Shown here piece by piece: positions 60,287 through 64,000 of a stretch of DNA of 64,000 nt (positions are counted from its first letter, which is position 1; the number at the start of each line of letters is the position of its first letter). The translations under genes were made by a program, and so were the position numbers. The DNA comes from Rhodanobacter sp. L36 (GTDB lineage: Bacteria > Pseudomonadota > Gammaproteobacteria > Xanthomonadales > Rhodanobacteraceae), in NCBI RefSeq assembly GCF_009765755.1, contig NZ_LMUV01000003.1, positions 194,257-258,256 of the forward strand, read 5' to 3'. The notes below the pieces were generated by a model. The model did not search any database and had not been told where the DNA came from. It was given only the letters and a program-made list of their open reading frames with translations.

Positions 60287-60347
60287 CGGAAAGCGTCGGC
60301 GCCACGGTGCCGCAGGGCTTTCCAGTTCGGGTAATTCAGGTTAGAAT
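60287..60347 (+). promoter_or_regulatory. Hairpin and candidate promoter before the alpha operon
   Basis: A stem-loop formed by GGAAAGC...GGCTTTCC with an inner CGGC/GCCG stem (about 60287-60323) overlaps TTCCAG (60320-60325). TAGAAT (60342-60347) follows after 16 bp. It could act as a processing site and a weak promoter for rpsM-rpsK-rpsD-rpoA-rplQ. No rpmJ is found in this gap. Confidence 0.4.
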
Positions 60348-60388
60348 TGCGCGTTTACCGCGCACGAAAGCATCGGAGAAAGTACATC

Positions 60389-60745
60389 ATGGCGCGCATC
60401 GCGGGTGTCAATTTGCCAGTTCAGAAACACGTCTGGGTTGGTCTGCAGAGTATTTTCGGTATCGGCCGCAGCCGGGCCAGAAAGGTCTGCGCAGATGCTG
60501 GCGTGGTTCCGACCACCCAGATCAAGTCCCTCAGCGAGGGTGAGGTGGAGAAGATCCGCCACGAAATCGGCAAGTACACCGTTGAAGGCGATTTGCGCCG
60601 TGAAGTGGGTATTGCCATCAAGCGTCTGATGGACCTGGGCTGCTACCGCGGTCTGCGTCATCGTCGCGGTCTGCCGGTGCGCGGTCAGCGCACACGTACC
60701 AACGCACGTACCCGCAAGGGTCCGCGTCGCGCGATCAAGAAGTGA
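60389..60745 (+). CDS. rpsM: RpsM, 30S ribosomal protein S13
   Basis: A 118-residue S13 of the 30S head starting [19 protein letters not shown], with [17 protein letters not shown] and the basic tail [23 protein letters not shown] 60389 has GGAGAA upstream. First gene of the alpha operon. Confidence 0.98.
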   Translation: MARIAGVNLPVQKHVWVGLQSIFGIGRSRARKVCADAGVVPTTQIKSLSEGEVEKIRHEIGKYTVEGDLRREVGIAIKRLMDLGCYRGLRHRRGLPVRGQRTRTNARTRKGPRRAIKK

Positions 60746-60789
60746 TCGCTCCGCAGTGATCACTCACTAGAAGATTTTGGATTTCAAAT

Positions 60790-61176
60790 ATGGCTAAGCC
60801 GGTCAAGACCAAGAAGAAGATCAAGCGTGTTGTCACGGATGCCGTGGCGCACGTGCAGGCCTCCTTCAACAACACCATTGTCACCATCACCGATCGTCAG
60901 GGTAATGCCTTGTCGTGGGCGACTGCCGGCGGCGCCGGTTTTCGTGGCTCGCGCAAGTCGACCCCGTTCGCTGCACAGGTCGCCGCCGAAAAGGCTGGTC
61001 GCGCTGCAGGCGATTACGGTGTGAAGACGGTGGAAGTACGCATCAAGGGTCCAGGCCCGGGCCGCGAGTCGGCCGTGCGTTCGTTGAACGCGTTGGGCTA
61101 CAAAGTGCTCAACATCATCGATGTCACGCCGATTCCGCATAACGGCTGCCGTCCCCCCAAGAAGCGTCGAGTCTAA
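60790..61176 (+). CDS. rpsK: RpsK, 30S ribosomal protein S11
   Basis: A 128-residue S11 of the 30S platform. It has [40 protein letters not shown] and the end [18 protein letters not shown]. Follows rpsM by 44 nt. Confidence 0.98.
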   Translation: MAKPVKTKKKIKRVVTDAVAHVQASFNNTIVTITDRQGNALSWATAGGAGFRGSRKSTPFAAQVAAEKAGRAAGDYGVKTVEVRIKGPGPGRESAVRSLNALGYKVLNIIDVTPIPHNGCRPPKKRRV

Positions 61177-61187
61177 GGAGCATACCC

Positions 61188-61814
61188 ATGGCCCGTTATC
61201 GTGGAGCTACCTGCAAACTCGCCCGTCGTGAGGGTGCAGATCTCAGCCTGAAGAGCCCGGCGCGCGCGCTGGATTCCAAGTGCAAGTTGGAAAACAAGCC
61301 CGGCCAGCATGGTGCGAACAAGCGCATGCGCATGTCCGATTACGCCGTGCAGCTGCGTGAAAAGCAGAAGGTCAAGCGCATCTACGGTGTGCTCGAGCGC
61401 CAGTTCAGCAACTACTACACCAAGGCTGCATCCTCGAAGGGCAACACGGGTGAAAACCTGCTGCGCCTGCTCGAGAGCCGTCTGGACAACGTGGTCTATC
61501 GCATGGGTTTCGCGGTAACTCGCGCCCAGGCACGTCAGCTGGTGGCCCACAAGGCCATCCTGGTGAATGGCAAGAAGGTGAACATTCCTTCCTACCAGGT
61601 CCGCCCCGGCGACGCGATTGCGTTGACCGAGCGTGCGCGCACTCAGCTGCGCGTGCAGGAAGCGGCAACCGTGTTCGACACCATGGACTTGCGTCCGATC
61701 TGGGTCGAAGTCGATGCCAAGAAATTTGAAGGTACGTTCAAGTCGGTGCCGGACCGCGGTGATCTGCCGTCCGATATCAATGAAGCCCTGATCGTCGAGC
61801 TTTACTCGAAGTAA
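61188..61814 (+). CDS. rpsD: RpsD, 30S ribosomal protein S4
   Basis: A 208-residue S4, early 16S rRNA binder and repressor of alpha operons in E. coli. It starts [19 protein letters not shown] and has [19 protein letters not shown], the S4 RNA-binding domain [20 protein letters not shown] and [20 protein letters not shown]. Single copy in the window. Confidence 0.98.
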   Translation: MARYRGATCKLARREGADLSLKSPARALDSKCKLENKPGQHGANKRMRMSDYAVQLREKQKVKRIYGVLERQFSNYYTKAASSKGNTGENLLRLLESRLDNVVYRMGFAVTRAQARQLVAHKAILVNGKKVNIPSYQVRPGDAIALTERARTQLRVQEAATVFDTMDLRPIWVEVDAKKFEGTFKSVPDRGDLPSDINEALIVELYSK

Positions 61815-61831
61815 TTTTACCGGAGCTCTGC

Positions 61832-62830
61832 ATGGCAGTTTCGTCAACTAGTGTGCTGCGGCCTCGGGGCCTCAGCGTCGAACAGCTCGGAGCCAACCGC
61901 GCCAAGGTGGTAGTCGAGCCGCTCGAGCGTGGCTTCGGTCACACCCTGGGCAACGCGCTGCGCCGCGTACTGCTCTCCTCGATTCCTGGCAGTGCCATTG
62001 TCGAGGTTGAAATCGACGGCGTATTGCATGAATACACCACGCTGGAAGGTTTGCAGGAGGACGTGATTGAAGTCCTGCTCAACCTGAAGGACGTGGCGAT
62101 TCGTCAGCACACGGGTGATGAAGTCACCCTCACGCTGTCGAAGAAAGGCAAGGGCGTGGTTACGGCCGGCGACATCGTCGTCGATCACTCGGTGGAAATC
62201 ATCAACCCCGAGCACGTGATCTGCCACCTCACCAAGGACATCGCACTCAATATGCGTTTGAAGGTTCGTCGCGGTGTCGGCTATCAGCCGGCCAGCACGC
62301 GCCAACATCCGGATGACGAGGCGCGTCCGATCGGTCGTTTGCAGTTGGATGCGTCGTTCGCGCCGGTGCTGCGCGTGGCTTACGAAGTGGACGCGGCTCG
62401 TGTCGAGCAGCGCACGAATCTCGACAAGTTGGTTCTCGATATCGAGACGAATGGCACCATCGGTGCGGAAGACGCGGTTCGCAAGGCCGCCGAGATCATC
62501 AACGACCAGCTGTCCGTGTTCGGTGACTTCTCGCGGCGCGAGAGCGCTACCGACAAGGCGGAGAAGAGTGGTTTCGATCCGTTGCTGTTGCGTCCGATCG
62601 ACGATCTGGAGCTCACTGTGCGTTCGGCTAATTGCCTGAAGGCTGAGAGCATCTATTACATCGGCGACTTGGTGCAGAAGACCGAAGTCGAGTTGCTGAA
62701 GACGCCGAACCTCGGCAAGAAGTCGCTGACCGAGATCAAGGACGTGCTGGGCGGACGTGGTCTGGCGCTGGGCATGAAGCTTGAGAACTGGCCGCCGCCG
62801 GGCTTGTCGCACGGCATGCAGCTGGGTTGA
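61832..62830 (+). CDS. rpoA: RpoA, RNA polymerase alpha subunit
   Basis: A 332-residue alpha subunit. The N-terminal domain for dimerisation and beta/beta' assembly shows [39 protein letters not shown] and [12 protein letters not shown] linker near 235-250 leads to the C-terminal domain that contacts UP elements and activators ([20 protein letters not shown] and [20 protein letters not shown]). An 18-nt gap from rpsD holds GGAGC before the ATG. Confidence 0.98.
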   Translation: MAVSSTSVLRPRGLSVEQLGANRAKVVVEPLERGFGHTLGNALRRVLLSSIPGSAIVEVEIDGVLHEYTTLEGLQEDVIEVLLNLKDVAIRQHTGDEVTLTLSKKGKGVVTAGDIVVDHSVEIINPEHVICHLTKDIALNMRLKVRRGVGYQPASTRQHPDDEARPIGRLQLDASFAPVLRVAYEVDAARVEQRTNLDKLVLDIETNGTIGAEDAVRKAAEIINDQLSVFGDFSRRESATDKAEKSGFDPLLLRPIDDLELTVRSANCLKAESIYYIGDLVQKTEVELLKTPNLGKKSLTEIKDVLGGRGLALGMKLENWPPPGLSHGMQLG

Positions 62831-63026
62831 TTTATTTGGCGATCGTCTTGGTCGCCACGCAGCAAACATCAGCCGGGTGCATTGCGCCCGGCTGAGTGCC
62901 GAAAGCGGCCATCTACAACCGCACTCTAATAAGAGCCCGTTATTACAGGGCTTCATAAGCGGAATTCCGCGGAAACCCGGATTTAATTGCCGGTTTTTCA
63001 TAACAACAGACACAGAGAATTCAGTC
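62831..63026 (+). other. rpoA-rplQ intergenic region with hairpins
   Basis: These 196 nt hold no gene. Visible structures are a 10-bp stem with a 3-nt loop (AGCCGGGTGC/GCGCCCGGCT, 62871-62893), the palindrome GCGGAATTCCGC (62959-62970) and a terminator-like CCCGG...CCGGTTTTT (62976-62998). The gap is long for this junction and may control rplQ separately. Confidence 0.5.
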
Positions 63027-63410
63027 ATGCGCCACCAAAAATCCGGACGCAAACTCAACCGCACCAGTTCGCACCGTGAAGCGATGTTCCGCAACATGGC
63101 GTCGTCGCTGATCAAGCATGAGCTGATCCGCACCACGCTACCGAAAGCGAAGGAACTCCGCCGCGTTGCCGAGCCGCTGATCACCCTGGCCAAGGTCGAT
63201 GGCGTCGCCAATCGCCGTCTCGCCTTTTCGCGCATGCGGGACAAGGAAGCGGTAGGCAAGCTGTTCGTCGAACTCGGCCCGCGTTACCGCGAACGTCCAG
63301 GCGGTTACCTGCGCATCCTCAAGTGCGGCTTCCGTCCCGGTGACAACGCGCCGATGGCGTATGTCGAGCTGGTCGGTCGCCCGCAGGTCGAGGCTGTCGA
63401 CGCCGAGTAA
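63027..63410 (+). CDS. rplQ: RplQ, 50S ribosomal protein L17
   Basis: A 127-residue L17 starting [20 protein letters not shown], with [21 protein letters not shown] in two parts and [21 protein letters not shown]. It ends the alpha operon ahead of a strong terminator. Confidence 0.98.
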   Translation: MRHQKSGRKLNRTSSHREAMFRNMASSLIKHELIRTTLPKAKELRRVAEPLITLAKVDGVANRRLAFSRMRDKEAVGKLFVELGPRYRERPGGYLRILKCGFRPGDNAPMAYVELVGRPQVEAVDAE

Positions 63411-63445
63411 TTCGGTTGTACGGACATCAAGACGTTTAGACGTCC

Positions 63446-63485
63446 AAAGCAAAACCCGGCCGGAATCGAGCCGGGTTTTTGCTTT
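63446..63485 (+). terminator. Terminator of the alpha ribosomal operon
   Basis: A long stem AAAGCAAAAACCCGGC-like (63446-63460 with 63470-63485) around CGGAATCGA carries a TTTTT run in its 3' arm. It lies 36 nt after the rplQ stop, is close to symmetric and could work on both strands. Confidence 0.9.
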
Positions 63486-63588
63486 CTGCAGTAATTATCC
63501 CGCAAGCTGAAAGCGGTATGCGCAGGTTGCTGCTGACAGCGCATCGACGAACGGGTAATGTCACCCTTCCGCAACGCAGCAATGTGCC

Positions 63589-64000
63589 ATGAATCCTTTC
63601 CAGTGGTCGTACCGCACCCGTTTCTTCGCGGGCTTTCTGATCTGTGCAGCCCTGCTTGGCTTCGCCTTGTATGCGCAGTACGTTTTGATGATGGACCCGT
63701 GTCCGCTCTGCATCCTGCAACGCGTCGTGTTCATCGCGCTCGGAGTGGTGTTTCTCATTGGCGGATTGCATTCGCCACAAGGCAATAAAGGGCGCTGGAT
63801 TTATTCCGTATTGCTGTTGTTGATCGCGGCCGTCGGCATGGCGATCGCCGGCAGGCATTTGTGGATCCAGTCTCTGCCTGCGGACCAAATACCCAGTTGC
63901 GGCGCGCCTCTGGGTTATCTGCTCGAAACACGTGCCGGCAACGGCGGTTTGTGGGGCGTGCTGGAAAAAGTGCTCACAGGTTCCGGCGAATGCGCCAAGG
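63589..64000 (+). CDS. dsbB: DsbB, disulfide bond formation protein B (cut by window end)
   Basis: 137 residues are visible from ATG 63589 and the frame is open to the window end. DsbB reoxidises DsbA by passing electrons to quinones in the inner membrane. Four helices begin with FFAGFLICAALLGFALYAQY. The first redox pair is C38-P-L-C41 in MMDPCPLCILQ. The second periplasmic loop has C104 (IPSCGAP) and C135 (SGECAK), matching the DsbA-contacting pair. The family is about 165-175 residues, so the last helix lies beyond the window. Confidence 0.93.
   Translation, partial: MNPFQWSYRTRFFAGFLICAALLGFALYAQYVLMMDPCPLCILQRVVFIALGVVFLIGGLHSPQGNKGRWIYSVLLLLIAAVGMAIAGRHLWIQSLPADQIPSCGAPLGYLLETRAGNGGLWGVLEKVLTGSGECAK

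Overview
The window is one contiguous piece of a high-GC gammaproteobacterial chromosome. It most likely comes from the Xanthomonadales, family Rhodanobacteraceae (Dyella, Rhodanobacter or Luteibacter type). I infer this from gene order (mutY-yggX, hemA/lolB/ispE/prs/rplY/pth/ychF, tRNA cluster-tuf-S10/spc/alpha ribosomal operons), the single-domain asparaginase, SufT, the split transhydrogenase and REP-like repeats. No database search was possible, so all names rest on recognised motifs, length and context.

Layout. 1-425: a gene-poor stretch, a terminator and tRNA-Phe. 506-4135 (minus): ftsY, an AsmA-like gene, mutY and yggX. 4210-9931 (plus): rsmD, coaD, a lipoprotein, a ferredoxin, gamma-glutamyltransferase, a metallo-beta-lactamase-fold hydrolase and a TMEM43-like protein. 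9935-12566 (minus): NUDIX hydrolase, 5'-3' exonuclease, nitroreductase, cytidine deaminase. 12705-17298: the proton-translocating transhydrogenase pntAA ... pntAB-pntB, interrupted by an opposite-strand ECF sigma/DUF3619/DUF3106 cluster. 17315-26702: mixed housekeeping and envelope genes (SufT, asparaginase-like, AidB-like acyl-CoA dehydrogenase, glycosyltransferase pair, WrbA, YihY, thioredoxin-like, acylphosphatase). 26706-29968 (minus): PPK2, prfA, hemA. 30040-37595 (plus): TPR lipoprotein, lolB, a GNAT-IspE fusion, tRNA-Gln, prs, rplY, pth, ychF.

37632-46788 is the accessory region of most interest. A minus-strand series fecI-like sigma, fecR-like anti-sigma, TonB-dependent transducer and S9 peptidase faces a divergent plus-strand gene. 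That gene encodes a secreted two-enzyme protein: an N-terminal cyanophycinase-type S51 peptidase joined to a C-terminal isoaspartyl peptidase (T2 family). Together they look like a surface-signalled system for importing and breaking down isopeptide or isoaspartyl-linked peptides such as cyanophycin-type polymers or lasso peptides. That function is my inference.

46846-64000: acyl-CoA thioesterase, tRNA-Tyr/Gly/Thr, tuf, then S10-spc-alpha ribosomal genes through rpoA and rplQ, and the start of dsbB, cut by the window end. The direct tRNA-Thr-tuf-rpsJ junction lacks the trnW-secE-nusG-rplKAJL-rpoBC-rpsLG-fusA block that I would expect between two tuf copies. It may be a rearrangement or a collapsed repeat in the assembly.
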